Shown: positions 45,486-54,704, numbered from the stretch's first letter. The stretch is 64,000 nucleotides of DNA from Paracoccus alkenifer (GCF_900108405.1 NZ_FNXG01000002.1:682001-746000), one strand, 5' to 3'. A program made the numbers and translations. The notes: a model not told the origin generated them from the letters alone.

Positions 45486-47237
45486 TCAGGCGGCGGCGCG
45501 CAGGCTTGCGGTCGCGGCCTCGTCGACGGCCAGCGTGTCGCGGTCGGTGATCACCACGCCGTAATCCAGCCGCGCGCCGTCAAGGCTGACCAGCCCGTTG
45601 CGCACGTCCTCGACCACGCGGGCGATCTCGCGTTCGAACGGGTTGCCGTAGCCGCCGCCGCCGGGGTTCTTGTTGGCGGCGCGTTCGCCGGGGTGGATGG
45701 TCTCGATCACGTTTTCGGTGATGATTTTCGTCTCGCCGCCGCGGGTAAGTTCGAGCCGGCCGACCTTGCTGGCGACCATGGCGGATTTCGCGCCCGCAGC
45801 CCCCATCGCCGGGATGCGCCGCCCCTCGCCAAAGGTGATCAGCGTCATCGGGCTGTCCATCGGCTCGACCTCCCAGCAGGTGCCGGAGCCGCCGCGGTTG
45901 CGCCCGGCGCCGCCCGAATCCTCCATCAGCGAATAGCGGTGGATGATGATCGGATAGGAATGCTCCAGCATCTCGATGTCGCCCGAGGTCAGCGCGCCGA
46001 AGCAGCATTCCGGCCCGCAGGCGTGCCAGCCGTCGCCGGAGGCCGTGGCCCCCGCGCCCGAGATGATCGAGGCCAGCACCATGGTGACGTATTCCTCGTC
46101 ATGGCGCTTGTCCCAGCCGGCGATGTTGCAGCCGTTGGCATGGCCCCAGCTGGCCGAGACCTTGGCCGGCGCTGCCTGCTCGAAGGCCAGCCGCACCGCG
46201 TCGGTCAGCGTCTCCATCGGCGTGGTGGTGCAGTTCATGTGCGGCGCGGGGGATTTTGCGTTGCACAGCGTGCCCTTGGGCCCCATGTCGGTGCTGACGC
46301 AGCGATACAGCCCCTCGTTATAGGGCGGCGGCAACTGCGCGAACATCATCAGCCCCAGATAGACGCCCGAGTGGCTGTTGCCTTCGTAGCTGTTGATGAA
46401 ATACGGCACCTGCGGGGGCGAGTTCACCGCGATGTGGCAGTTGTCGCCGGTGATGGTGACCGTGGCGGTGATCTCGAAATCGCCGAAGCCGTGGCCGGCA
46501 TCCTCGAGGATCGCGGTGCCGGTATAGGTGCCGTCGGGCACCTCGGCGATCAGCTTGCGCATATGCGCCTCGGCCATGTCCAGCAGTTCCGCGATGCAGT
46601 CCTGCACCACCTGCTTGCCGTATTTGTCCATCATGCGGATCAGCGCCCGAGCGCCGACCTGACAGGCGCCGATCAGCGCGTTGAAGTCGCCCTCTTGATC
46701 GCGCCGCGCCCGCATGTTGGTCAGCAGCAGGTTCATCACGTCGTGGCGCGGCTTGCCCTTGTCCCAAAGCTTGACCGGGGGAATCCGCAGCCCTTCGGCA
46801 AAGATCTCGGTGGCGTTGGGGTTGTAGCCCGCGGGCACCGGGCCACCGATATCGGTCAGATGGCCCTTGCAGACCGTCCAGAACACCAGCTCGCCCTCGT
46901 AGAACACCGGCATATACATGCAGGTGTCGATGATATGGCTGCCCCCATAGGCGGGGTCGTTGTGCAGGATCAGGTCGCCTTCGTGGATGTCGCCTTCGAA
47001 GAAACCTGCCACCGATTTCATCGCCGGGATCAGCGAGCCGAGGTGGATCGGGATGTCCTGCCCTTGCAGGATCATTTCCGGCGTGTGGTTGAACAGCGCC
47101 GTCGAATAGTCATGCGCCAGGTTGAAGACCGAGCTGCGGGCGGTCTGTTCCAGCGTCAGCGTCATCTCGCGCTGGGTGGTCTCCAGCACTCCGCGGACCA
47201 CGGAAAGCGTGATCGGGTCAACATTGCGTCCTGTCAT
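45486..47237 (-). CDS. Hydantoinase/oxoprolinase subunit B (HyuB family)
   Basis: About 583 residues. NVDPITLSVVRGVLETTQRE at the start, FNLAHDYSTALFNHTPEMIL, GDLILHNDPAYGGSHIIDTC and NPGGGGYGNPFEREIARVVE at the end are hallmarks of hydantoinase B. Start at 47237 follows GGAGGAG. It is upstream of hyuA in the same direction with a 136-bp gap that holds an intergenic repeat. The exact lactam is not known; the NCS1 permease nearby fits hydantoins, allantoin or pyrimidine-like substrates. Confidence 0.92.
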   Translation of the reverse strand: MTGRNVDPITLSVVRGVLETTQREMTLTLEQTARSSVFNLAHDYSTALFNHTPEMILQGQDIPIHLGSLIPAMKSVAGFFEGDIHEGDLILHNDPAYGGSHIIDTCMYMPVFYEGELVFWTVCKGHLTDIGGPVPAGYNPNATEIFAEGLRIPPVKLWDKGKPRHDVMNLLLTNMRARRDQEGDFNALIGACQVGARALIRMMDKYGKQVVQDCIAELLDMAEAHMRKLIAEVPDGTYTGTAILEDAGHGFGDFEITATVTITGDNCHIAVNSPPQVPYFINSYEGNSHSGVYLGLMMFAQLPPPYNEGLYRCVSTDMGPKGTLCNAKSPAPHMNCTTTPMETLTDAVRLAFEQAAPAKVSASWGHANGCNIAGWDKRHDEEYVTMVLASIISGAGATASGDGWHACGPECCFGALTSGDIEMLEHSYPIIIHRYSLMEDSGGAGRNRGGSGTCWEVEPMDSPMTLITFGEGRRIPAMGAAGAKSAMVASKVGRLELTRGGETKIITENVIETIHPGERAANKNPGGGGYGNPFEREIARVVEDVRNGLVSLDGARLDYGVVITDRDTLAVDEAATASLRAAA

Positions 47238-47541
47238 GTCCTTGGGCTCCTCCCCCGATGGGTGGGCGGCGCGGCGGGGCTTGCGCCCCCACGGGCAGCC
47301 GCCCGGCATCGGCCCAGAGTGAACGGGAAAAACCCCGGTTTCTTGCAGCGCAGCGAGTGTTTTCTTGCCGATCCGGGCACCGCCGCCGCAGGGTTTGTCG
47401 CCGGGTGCATCAGGATTTGTCGCTGCGTGCAGTCGCCGCCGGGATTTCTTGCACCGATCGCCGCCGCGGCGCTAGACTGCCTTGACACAGCGGTCAGGAG
47501 GAGGCCGCGACGCCCGTCACGCGCTTCGAGGAGGAGGGCGC

Positions 47542-48498
47542 ATGGAGATCGCCGTCTACAGCACCGCCTCGACCGCGGCCGAGCAGCGCGCCGCGGAATG
47601 GAGCCGCGTGATCGCGGACACCTATTTCCCGTTGCAGCTGACCTATCGCGATCCCGACGGCTTCAGCGGAGAGCTCGAGCGGCGGCAGATGGGCCAGGTC
47701 TCGCTGTCGCGGCTGGCCACCGGGCCGATGCAATACGAACGCCACGCCCGCGACATCGCCCACAACAGCCCCGAGGAATATCTGATCACCGTGCCGCGGC
47801 TGGGACCGGTCGATTTCCGCCAGATGGGGCGCGAGGTGCGCTGCGCCCCCGGCGGGCTGATCCTGGAACGCGGGGACGAACCTTATCGGTTTTCCTATAC
47901 CCACGCCAACGAGCTTTGCGTGCTCAAGGTCTCGCGGCCGATGCTGCTGGAACGGCTGCGCGACCCGGACCGGTTCTGCGCGCAGGCGATCGACGCGCGC
48001 GGCGGGCTGGCGGCGCTGCTGGTCAGCATGATGGGGCATTTGCAGGCGCTGTCGGCGGCCGAAGCCCACGCCGCCAACGTGCTGGGCCGCCAGATCGTCG
48101 AGGTGCTGGCGCTGGCGCTGGACGAGCGCGCCGGCCCCGAGGACGCGGGCGCGGTGTCGGCGGTGCGCGCTGGCCACCTGCGCCGGGCCGAGCGGGTGAT
48201 CCGCCAGAACCTGTCCAACCCGGCGCTGTCGCCCGAGTTCGTGGCCGGGCAATGCGGGATCTCGAAACGCTACCTGCACGAGCTGTTCGCCCACACCGAC
48301 AAGACCGTGGCCCAGTTCATCCGCGTGGAACGCCTGATCGTGGCCCGCAACGAAATCGCGGCCTCGCAGGCCCTGTCGATGGCCGAGATCGCCTATCGCT
48401 ACGGGTTTTCCGACCAGGCGCAGTTCTCGCGGCTGTTCAAGGCGCAGTTCGGGATGACGCCCTCGGACTGGCGCCGCCGCGCCCGCAGCGCGGGCTGA
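47542..48498 (+). CDS. AraC-family regulator
   Basis: A 318-residue regulator: N-terminal AraC-binding-like (PF14525-type) domain to about residue 200 and a C-terminal pair of helix-turn-helices (NLSNPALSPEFVAGQCGISK, then RYLHELFAHTDKTVAQFIRV and AEIAYRYGFSDQAQFSRLFK). Start at 47542 follows GGAGGAGGGCGC. It is divergent from hyuB-hyuA and upstream of the NCS1 permease, so it most likely activates one or both. The 300-bp gap before it holds the hyu promoter. Confidence 0.9.
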   Translation: MEIAVYSTASTAAEQRAAEWSRVIADTYFPLQLTYRDPDGFSGELERRQMGQVSLSRLATGPMQYERHARDIAHNSPEEYLITVPRLGPVDFRQMGREVRCAPGGLILERGDEPYRFSYTHANELCVLKVSRPMLLERLRDPDRFCAQAIDARGGLAALLVSMMGHLQALSAAEAHAANVLGRQIVEVLALALDERAGPEDAGAVSAVRAGHLRRAERVIRQNLSNPALSPEFVAGQCGISKRYLHELFAHTDKTVAQFIRVERLIVARNEIAASQALSMAEIAYRYGFSDQAQFSRLFKAQFGMTPSDWRRRARSAG

Positions 48499-48898
48499 GC
48501 CGGCAGCACGCGGCCCTTTCGCCCGCTCGCGCCCGGGCGCAGCAACAAGGCTGCTTCTTCATCATGAAAATATCCCACGGGGGCACGGGGGTGTGAAACC
48601 CCCGTCCGGCCGCGCCGCCGGCACCGGCGTCGCATTTCCCCGGCTTTCCCCCAGCGACAAGAAATCGCACGCGCAGGCGCAAGACGGCGACGCCCCCGCC
48701 TGCCCACCATGCCCGTCACTGACGCCGGGACATCAACGCCGGCCCCGCGGGAGAGGAGACCGCGAGGCCGCACCCCCACAGATCGAACCACCGCGGCCTG
48801 CGTGCAGCCGGCGCGCCCGTGACCCGGGTGCTGCGCCCGGCCGTGCGCGCCGGCCGCGCCGTCCCGGCCCGTGACAGTTTTCAGGGAGGAAATGATCC
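48499..48898. other. 400-bp gap upstream of the NCS1 permease with one GGATATTT repeat
   Basis: Read on the minus strand, 48557-48580 gives CCGTGGGATATTTTCATGAT followed by GAAGAAGCAGCC, a copy of the repeat at 45.46 and 51.63 kb. The remaining GC-rich sequence should contain the permease promoter; TTTTCAGGGAGGAA just before the start is its ribosome-binding site. No gene recognised. Confidence 0.5.
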
Positions 48899-50284
48899 AT
48901 GTCCACAACCGCCGATGCCGCGCCCGACGAGGCGCTCGAACTTGAATTTTCCGACCGCCCGGTGCCGCAAGACCAGCGCATGAGGCGGATGCCGCTGACC
49001 ATGGCCTGGTGGTCGGTCTGCTCGGCGATGTTCTATCTGGTGGTCTCGGCCACGCTGGCGCTGGCCTATGGCTCGGTCAATGCGATCATCGGGCTAGTGC
49101 TGTCGGTCGCGGCCTATGCGGCGATCAACGCGGTGCTGGTGCGCCACGCAATCCGCACCGGGCTGTCGGTGTCGCTGTTCTCGCGCATCCTGCTGGGCCG
49201 CACCGGCGCGGCCATCGCCACGCTGATCTTCTTTGCCACCGCGATCTATTACGCGGTGTTCGAGGGCTCGGTCATCGCGCTGGCGCTGCAAAGCTATGCC
49301 GGCATCGGCTATCCGCTCGCGGCGCTGATCGTGGTGGTCTATTCGGTGGTGCTGATTTTCGGCTCGATCCAGAACTGGCTGGACAAGCTCAACGGGGTGC
49401 TGCTGCCGTTCTACCTGATCGGGCTGCTGGCCGCGGTGGTGCTGGCGGTGGCGGAATACGGCTATTCGGACGCCTGGCTGAACCTCGGTCCCGAGGGCGG
49501 CGCCAAGCCCGGCGGCTGGTGGGATTGCTTCGTCGCCTTCATGGGCGTCTGGATCCTGATGATGTTCACCTATGACTATGCCCGCTTCGGCCGCTCCGAG
49601 GACGCCGACTATCACGCGCGGGTCAACTTCGGCGCGCCCTTCTATCTGGTGGCGTTCCTGCTCAACGGGTTGGTCGGCATCTTCCTTGCCGCCAGCCTGC
49701 CCACCGAGGGCGGCGTGACCGAGGTGTCGGTGGTGCTGGCGCTGATCCAGCTGATGGGGCTGGCGGGGCTTGGCTTTGTCTGGATCAGCCAGACGCGGAT
49801 CAACACCGCCAACTATTACCTCGCCGCCGTCAACATGGAGAGCTTTGCCCTGACCGTGTTTCGGCTGAAGCTGCCCAAGGTGTTCTGGGCCTGCGTGGTC
49901 GGCGCGATCTGCTATGTGCTGATGCTGGCCGATGTCTTTGCCTATATCCTTCAGGCGCTGGCCTATCAGGGGATCTTCGTGGTGGCCTGGGTCGGCATCG
50001 CGCTGGTCCATATCCTGACCGAGGGCAAGGCGGGTGCGGCCCAGGATCGGGTCAGCTTTCGGCTGCGCGACACAAGGGCGGTGAACCCGGCGGGGCTGGG
50101 CGCGTGGCTGCTGGCCGCGGCAAGCGGGCTTGCCCTGCATTTCGCGGATGGGGCGTTGGCGAGTTTTTCCGCCCCCGTCACCTTTGTCGCGGCCGCCGCG
50201 GCCTATGCGGTCCTGAAGCAGCGCGACGCCCGGCCCGAGCCGACCCCGGACGGCAGCTTTGCGGGGCGCAGGCTCGACGGTTGA
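48899..50284 (+). CDS. NCS1-family permease (cytosine/hydantoin/purine type)
   Basis: A 461-residue carrier with about 12 helices. RRMPLTMAWWSVCSAMFYLV near the N-terminus and LVLSVAAYAAINAVLVRHAI (helix 2-3 region), GRTGAAIATLIFFATAIYYA and NTANYYLAAVNMESFALTVF fit CodB/PucI-like NCS1 proteins, which import nucleobases, allantoin or hydantoins with Na+ or H+. Downstream of the AraC gene and close to the hydantoinase genes, a substrate shared with HyuAB is plausible. Confidence 0.87.
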   Translation: MSTTADAAPDEALELEFSDRPVPQDQRMRRMPLTMAWWSVCSAMFYLVVSATLALAYGSVNAIIGLVLSVAAYAAINAVLVRHAIRTGLSVSLFSRILLGRTGAAIATLIFFATAIYYAVFEGSVIALALQSYAGIGYPLAALIVVVYSVVLIFGSIQNWLDKLNGVLLPFYLIGLLAAVVLAVAEYGYSDAWLNLGPEGGAKPGGWWDCFVAFMGVWILMMFTYDYARFGRSEDADYHARVNFGAPFYLVAFLLNGLVGIFLAASLPTEGGVTEVSVVLALIQLMGLAGLGFVWISQTRINTANYYLAAVNMESFALTVFRLKLPKVFWACVVGAICYVLMLADVFAYILQALAYQGIFVVAWVGIALVHILTEGKAGAAQDRVSFRLRDTRAVNPAGLGAWLLAAASGLALHFADGALASFSAPVTFVAAAAAYAVLKQRDARPEPTPDGSFAGRRLDG

Positions 50285-50477
50285 GCGGCGACGACGGCTT
50301 GCGGCCGGAATGCACCCTGGCCTGCCCGAGGCGGCCCCGCGCCGCCTCGACCACCCTCTGCCGCGGCCTGCCCCTTGCGGGGCCGGGGCGGGGCGGGGGC
50401 CGGGGCCGGACCGCAGGCCGCGCATGTCCCCGAGGCTGCGGCGGATCGGGCCGCGTGACCTTGGGCCGCGGGCCCGC

Positions 50478-50924
50478 TCAGCGGTCGGCCGTGTCCATCC
50501 AGATGGTGACGGGGCCGTCGTTGACCAGCGCCACATCCATGTCGGCGCCGAATTCCCCGGTCTCGACCTGCAAGCCGTGGTCGCGCAGCGCCTGCGCGAA
50601 CTCAAGATATAGCCGCTCGCCCTCGTCCGGGGCGCAGGCTGTGGAAAATCCGGGGCGATTGCCGCTGCGTGTGTCGGCAGCCAGCGTGAACTGGCTGACC
50701 ACCAGCGCCGCGCCGCCGGTATCCTGCACCGAGCGGTTCATCCGCCCGTCCTCGTCACGAAAGATGCGCAGCCTTGCAACCCGGCCGGCCAGCTTGCGCG
50801 CCACCCCGGCATCGTCGCCCTGCATGGCGCAGACCAGTATCAGCAGCCCCGCGCCGATGCGGCCGGTCAGGCGGTCGCCCACGGTAACCTCGGCCCGGCT
50901 GACGCGCTGGATCAGAACCCGCAT
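50478..50924 (-). CDS. dtd: D-aminoacyl-tRNA deacylase
   Basis: A 148-residue DTD of normal length. [17 protein letters not shown] is the conserved start, SQFTLAAD the catalytic SQFTL motif, and [12 protein letters not shown] the NxGPVT motif that closes the active site across the dimer. It removes D-amino acids and glycine wrongly attached to tRNAs. It is probably co-transcribed with the small membrane-protein gene 25 bp upstream. Confidence 0.96.
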   Translation of the reverse strand: MRVLIQRVSRAEVTVGDRLTGRIGAGLLILVCAMQGDDAGVARKLAGRVARLRIFRDEDGRMNRSVQDTGGAALVVSQFTLAADTRSGNRPGFSTACAPDEGERLYLEFAQALRDHGLQVETGEFGADMDVALVNDGPVTIWMDTADR

Positions 50925-50949
50925 GGATTGTCCTTTCGGCCGCCGCCGC

Positions 50950-51174
50950 TCAGCGCAGCATGATCCCCATGACCACCGACATCAGCCCCAGCACCGAGGC
51001 CGCCAGCGCCGCCATGTTCACCGCCACCACCCGCTGCATGGTGGCGCGCATGGTTGCGTCGTCGGCCTGCGCGCGCCGGGCCGACGTCACCGTGGCGATG
51101 CACCACACGATCCCGGCAAGCCCCAGCGCAGTCAGCGCCGCGCCCCCCCAGATCAGCATGTCGTAGATGGTCAT
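50950..51174 (-). CDS. Small two-helix membrane protein, unknown function
   Basis: A 74-residue protein with two hydrophobic segments ([20 protein letters not shown] and [20 protein letters not shown]) and a charged loop between ([20 protein letters not shown]). I do not recognise the family by name. It lies upstream of dtd on the same strand and is divergent from gapR. Coding character and spacing are good for a real gene. Confidence 0.7.
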   Translation of the reverse strand: MTIYDMLIWGGAALTALGLAGIVWCIATVTSARRAQADDATMRATMQRVVAVNMAALAASVLGLMSVVMGIMLR

Positions 51175-51312
51175 CGCACCCTCTCTTGCATCCGGCCAGC
51201 CCGTCCCGCGGGCCTAGCGGCGATTGCGCCGGGCGGCAAGTCGGCCTATTGCAGCGCCTCGATGCCGCGGCGACGGGTGCGCGGCGAGGCAGGGCAAGGG
51301 ACAGCAAGCGAC

Positions 51313-51561
51313 ATGAGCGACGATCAGGCCTATGGCATCGCAGCCGGAGAGCTGCGCCAGTTCATCGAACAATTCGAACAGCTCGACGCCGAAAAGGCGG
51401 ATATCGCCGAGCGCCAGAAAGAGCTGATGGCCGAGGCCAAGGCCCGCGGCTATGACACCAAGGTGATGCGCAAGGTCATCGCCCTGCGCAAGCGCGACAA
51501 GGACGACGTGGCCGAGGAAGAGGCGATCCTGGACATGTACAAGGCCGCGCTGGGGATGTGA
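51313..51561 (+). CDS. gapR: GapR-type nucleoid-associated protein (DUF2312)
   Basis: An 82-residue alphaproteobacterial DUF2312 protein: AAGELRQFIEQFEQLDAEKA, then DIAERQKELMAEAKARGYDT and KVMRKVIALRKRDKDDVAEE, an all-helical coiled-coil tetramer protein. GapR binds AT-rich, overtwisted DNA ahead of polymerases and helps topoisomerases in Caulobacter. The ATG at 51313 follows AAGGGACAGCAAGCGAC. Reading back from this start is not conserved. Confidence 0.93.
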   Translation: MSDDQAYGIAAGELRQFIEQFEQLDAEKADIAERQKELMAEAKARGYDTKVMRKVIALRKRDKDDVAEEEAILDMYKAALGM

Positions 51562-51757
51562 CCTGGCGGGCAACGGCCGCCGTCCCGGGTGGCGCTGCCG
51601 GAGCCGGGGGTTTTCCACCCCCGGACCCCCGGAGGATATTTCCGACCGCCCGAAGCAGCGGCGCCGGGCCGGAACGCCGGTCATGTGAAAAACGCAGCCC
51701 CTGCGGCCCCTGAAAGATACGCGGGGGCGGGCGGCACGGCTGCAAGACCCGGTCGCC
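51562..51757 (+). repeat. Convergent gap with hairpin and GGAGGATATTT repeat
   Basis: After gapR, CCGGGGGTTTTCCACCCCCGG (about 51603-51623) is a strong hairpin, followed by ACCCCCGGAGGATATTTCCG at 51624-51643 and GAAGCAGC. The repeat matches copies at about 45.46 and 48.57 kb and sits here between convergent genes, as a terminator might. Confidence 0.6.
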
Positions 51758-52633
51758 TCAGGGGCCGAGGAATTCGACGCCGGGCAGGGCGGCGATCATG
51801 GCGACGTCCTCTTCGTAGAGGTCGGTGATTTCATCGACCAGATCCTGGGTCCAGCCGGGGATCAGGACGTCCTGCCGGATCGCCTCGGGGCGGGCGTGGC
51901 GGCCCAGCATCTCGGCAAAGACGGCGCGGCGCGCGGCGACGGTCAGCGGGCCGGCGCGGGTCAGCGCCTCGCGCAGCTCGGTCATTCCGTCGGCGCTCAG
52001 CAAGTCGCCCAGCACCGCAAGGCCGGATTTCAGCGGCACATCCGCGGGCATCCTTGCGATGCGGCGGACGGCCTCGGGCCAGATCAGCGGCGTGTCTTCG
52101 TAGCACCACACGATCACCCGACGGCCCTGCATCGATTCGACGATGTGCTGCATCGCCGGGCCCCAGCGCAGGCTGCGCGGGTCGCAGTCTGCCAGCGCAC
52201 GGGCCTGCGAGGGGTCGGGCAGGCGCGACAGCAGATGCGGGATCTGCAACGCCGGGTTCTGGATCGCCAGCGAGACCTCGACCTCGGCCGAGGGAAACAG
52301 CGCCGCCACCGCCCGCATCCGGGGTCCGGCCTGCGCAAACAGCCCCTTGTCGGACAGGCAGCGCACCGGCGCCCCGATCAGCGACGCCTGCGAGATCACC
52401 ATCCGCCGCACCTCGTCGGATTCCAGCAGCGCGTCGTAGATCACCTCTTCCATCGCCGGGGACGCCTCGCCGCCGCGCAGCGAGGTCAGCGATTCGTCCA
52501 GCACCCCCCTATAGCGGCCCGGAGGCACCACCTCGACCCCGTTGGCCAGCAGCCAGTCGCGGTTTTCCATCAGGGTGCGGATCATGCGTTCGGGTTCGGT
52601 TCCGTGGGTGCCGAAATGGATCGAAACCTGCAT
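51758..52633 (-). CDS. Conserved hypothetical protein, possible remote sulfotransferase-like fold
   Basis: A 291-residue soluble protein I cannot assign. It opens MQVSIHFGTHGTEPERMIRT, like P-loop families that begin with a beta strand and a turn, but the loop is GTHGTE, without the GxGKS/T of a real Walker A. Other landmarks are RVIVWCYEDTPLIWPEAVRR and VLIPGWTQDLVDEITDLYEE near the C-terminus. The pattern recalls sulfotransferase-like proteins lacking the PAPS loop. It adjoins tRNA-Thr, just outside the mobile island. No signal peptide or membrane segment. Confidence 0.65.
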   Translation of the reverse strand: MQVSIHFGTHGTEPERMIRTLMENRDWLLANGVEVVPPGRYRGVLDESLTSLRGGEASPAMEEVIYDALLESDEVRRMVISQASLIGAPVRCLSDKGLFAQAGPRMRAVAALFPSAEVEVSLAIQNPALQIPHLLSRLPDPSQARALADCDPRSLRWGPAMQHIVESMQGRRVIVWCYEDTPLIWPEAVRRIARMPADVPLKSGLAVLGDLLSADGMTELREALTRAGPLTVAARRAVFAEMLGRHARPEAIRQDVLIPGWTQDLVDEITDLYEEDVAMIAALPGVEFLGP

Positions 52634-52765
52634 TCTGCAAAAATCCTCATTACAATACCAAGCGTTCCGTCGCCCTACATGCAGCCAGCGTCAAGCGGAA
52701 AGCGGGGGTTTTGGCGCCGCTGCGCGCTTGCACGGCAGCGGCGGGGCGCGTATCTGACGGGGCAG

Positions 52766-52840
52766 GCCGGTTTAGCTCAGTGGTAGAGCGTCTGATTTGT
52801 AATCAGGGGGTCGGGGGTTCAAGTCCCTCAACCGGCACCA
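52766..52840 (+). tRNA. tRNA-Thr(UGU), integration target
   Basis: GCCGGTT pairs with AACCGGC. The anticodon arm TCTGA-TTTGTAA-TCAGG gives anticodon TGT, the D-arm has TAGCTCAGTGGTAGA, the T-arm GGGTTCAAGTCCC, and CCA is encoded. 75 nt. The integrase gene begins 73 bp downstream in the same direction, the usual tRNA/island arrangement, so its 3' end is probably attL. Confidence 0.96.
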
Positions 52841-52913
52841 ACAAACTGTTAAAAATCAGGGAACTGACCCAAAAAACATTGTCGAGAGTCCACAAACGCG
52901 GACACAAAGGGCA

Positions 52914-54152
52914 ATGTTGATGGGTTATGATGACAAGACCAGACACATCCGGCAGATGGAATCGGGTTCATTCGAGTTTCGCAAACGGTTCCCGCGAGCA
53001 TCGGGACTGTCGGGCGAGTTCAAGCGCAGGTTTCAGGCAGGATGTGCGGTCACCATGGCGCAAGAATATGCCCGGGTGCTGGCGGAATATGATGCTGTTG
53101 CCTCGGGAAAGCCTGTCCGGGTTTCCTCACCTGATGATGTGTCCGTTTCTGGACGTATCCCCAAGAACCTGCATACCTCCCAAGACCACGCAAGAGTAGT
53201 AGCCCCGTCTGGGGGCAACCCCCCGAAGACCTTGGCGGATGCCGCGGACTTGTATCTGCGGGACAGGCTGCGGATGGGCCGGGATATTCAAGGGACACGA
53301 TCCTTGACCCGCATTCGGAAACATATGGAAGCCGCAACCGGGGTAACATTCGACCAGATGCCCTTGGTAGACCTGAACCGACAACATGCAAGGGACACGC
53401 GGGACTATCTGATGCGACTGCGCAAGGGACGCAATGCTGATGGGGACAGGCTTAGTCCAGCATCGGTCAGGCGGGCGTTGGTGATCCTGTCAGCCCTGAC
53501 AAATTATGCCCTTGAGGAATTCGATCTGGCGGACACATGCCGGAATCCGTTCCGCGCCCTGCCGTTGAATGCGGGAAACCAGACCGCGATAGAACGCCGG
53601 GATGCCCTGCCGGATGATGTGTTTCTTGCGATGCGGGACAAACTGACCAAGGAGCTTCGTTTGATCTGGCGCATCCTTGCCGGGACGGGTTGCCGTGTCG
53701 CCGAGGTAACGGGCTTGAGGATTCAGGATGTTCAGCTTGATGATGAAATGCCCCATGTCATGATCCGGCATCATGAGGGACGGCGCTTGAAAACTGCATC
53801 ATCGGTTCGGTCGGTTCCCTTGGTCGGGGATGCATTGGTGGCTGTTCGGGAAGCTGTCGGCCTCGCCGGGACGGATGGGCCGTTGTTCCCGCGCTATGCC
53901 CGACCGCGTGGGGCTGATGCTGCATCCGCGATCCTGATGAAACACCTGCGGATGATCACGACCGACAAACGACATGTGGTTCATTCGTTGCGTCATCGGA
54001 TGAAGGACAAGATGCGACTGGCAGGTATTCCCAAGGATGTTCAGGATTTAATCTTGGGTCATGCATCGGCCTCGGTGGCGGAGTCGTATGGGTCGATGTC
54101 TGTGCGTCTGATGGTTGCCTATCGGGAAATGCAGAAGCTGGACGACCATTAA
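52914..54152 (+). CDS. Tyrosine recombinase/integrase
   Basis: A 412-residue phage-type integrase. The catalytic domain is in the C-terminal half: GTGCRVAEVTGLRIQDV gives the first Arg, HSLRHRMKDKMRLAG the HxxR pair, LGHASASVAESYG the final His and the nucleophilic Tyr. The N-terminal half has a core-binding/SAM-like domain (LADAADLYLRDRLRMGRDIQ). Its GC is lower than the host. It should catalyse insertion into tRNA-Thr. An alternative start at 52920 has a better spaced AGGG site. All catalytic residues look intact. Confidence 0.93.
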   Translation: MLMGYDDKTRHIRQMESGSFEFRKRFPRASGLSGEFKRRFQAGCAVTMAQEYARVLAEYDAVASGKPVRVSSPDDVSVSGRIPKNLHTSQDHARVVAPSGGNPPKTLADAADLYLRDRLRMGRDIQGTRSLTRIRKHMEAATGVTFDQMPLVDLNRQHARDTRDYLMRLRKGRNADGDRLSPASVRRALVILSALTNYALEEFDLADTCRNPFRALPLNAGNQTAIERRDALPDDVFLAMRDKLTKELRLIWRILAGTGCRVAEVTGLRIQDVQLDDEMPHVMIRHHEGRRLKTASSVRSVPLVGDALVAVREAVGLAGTDGPLFPRYARPRGADAASAILMKHLRMITTDKRHVVHSLRHRMKDKMRLAGIPKDVQDLILGHASASVAESYGSMSVRLMVAYREMQKLDDH

Positions 54153-54413
54153 CAAGACCGGGGGGTATGTCGGTTTCTGGTTGGTTTTGGTGGCGAACCG
54201 CATATGGACTTGTCTTTGCACAAATGGACATTTAAAAGTTTTTTAGGACAGTAGCGCTTACCTATTTTCGGTAAACGGAAATTCCGGGCTGGCGAAGAGT
54301 CACGACTACCCATGTCGGTTCGGTTCGATCATCGGGCTGTGCAGGGGCACCCCACGGTGTTTAACGGCGCCCCGTAAAACCCGGACAGGGATGGTCCTGA
54401 TGCCTTTGGGATA
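54153..54413. other. Downstream flank of the integrase, nothing recognised
   Basis: AT-richer DNA between integrase stop and the repeat array. Short minus-strand frames here lack coding character. Confidence 0.4.
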
Positions 54414-54704
54414 GGTGTAAGATTTATCTTGCACCCATCTTACACCCGATCTTACACCCGCTTAAACCCCAGTAAATGCTGGTGTTTTTGATGATTTGGT
54501 GTAAGAATGTAAGAATGTAAGAATTATGGGATGGAAAAAAAATGGGGGGCCTCCTTCAAACCAAACACATACCCTCCCCCCCCCCTCCAATCGCCCATTG
54601 CCTCGTAAAATCTTACATTCTTACACCCTTACACCAGAGCCAGCAATTGCTGGGGTTTTTGAGCATAAATCGGGTGTAAGATTTGGTGCAAGATTTCTTA
54701 CACC
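54414..54704. repeat. Iteron-like array, candidate replication origin
   Basis: GGTGTAAG or its complement CTTACACC occurs at 54415, 54440, 54452, 54499, 54620, 54628, 54673 and 54697, with variants at 54429, 54462, 54612 and 54685 and a tandem triplet of TGTAAGAA at 54501-54524. Two related modules, each a short hairpin followed by a T-run, occur at about 54470 and 54640 (the second is CCAGCAATTGCTGG, 54640-54653). A pyrimidine tract (CCCTCCCCCCCCCCTCC) lies at about 54573-54589. The array separates the integrase from the helicase gene, as at origins of satellite and integrative elements. Confidence 0.65.

Noticed and set aside
45033..48596. 1187-codon plus-strand frame antisense to hyuB and hyuA
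   Set aside because: It is antisense to well-conserved hydantoinase genes and then shadows the AraC gene in another frame. Such long frames arise by base composition at this GC.
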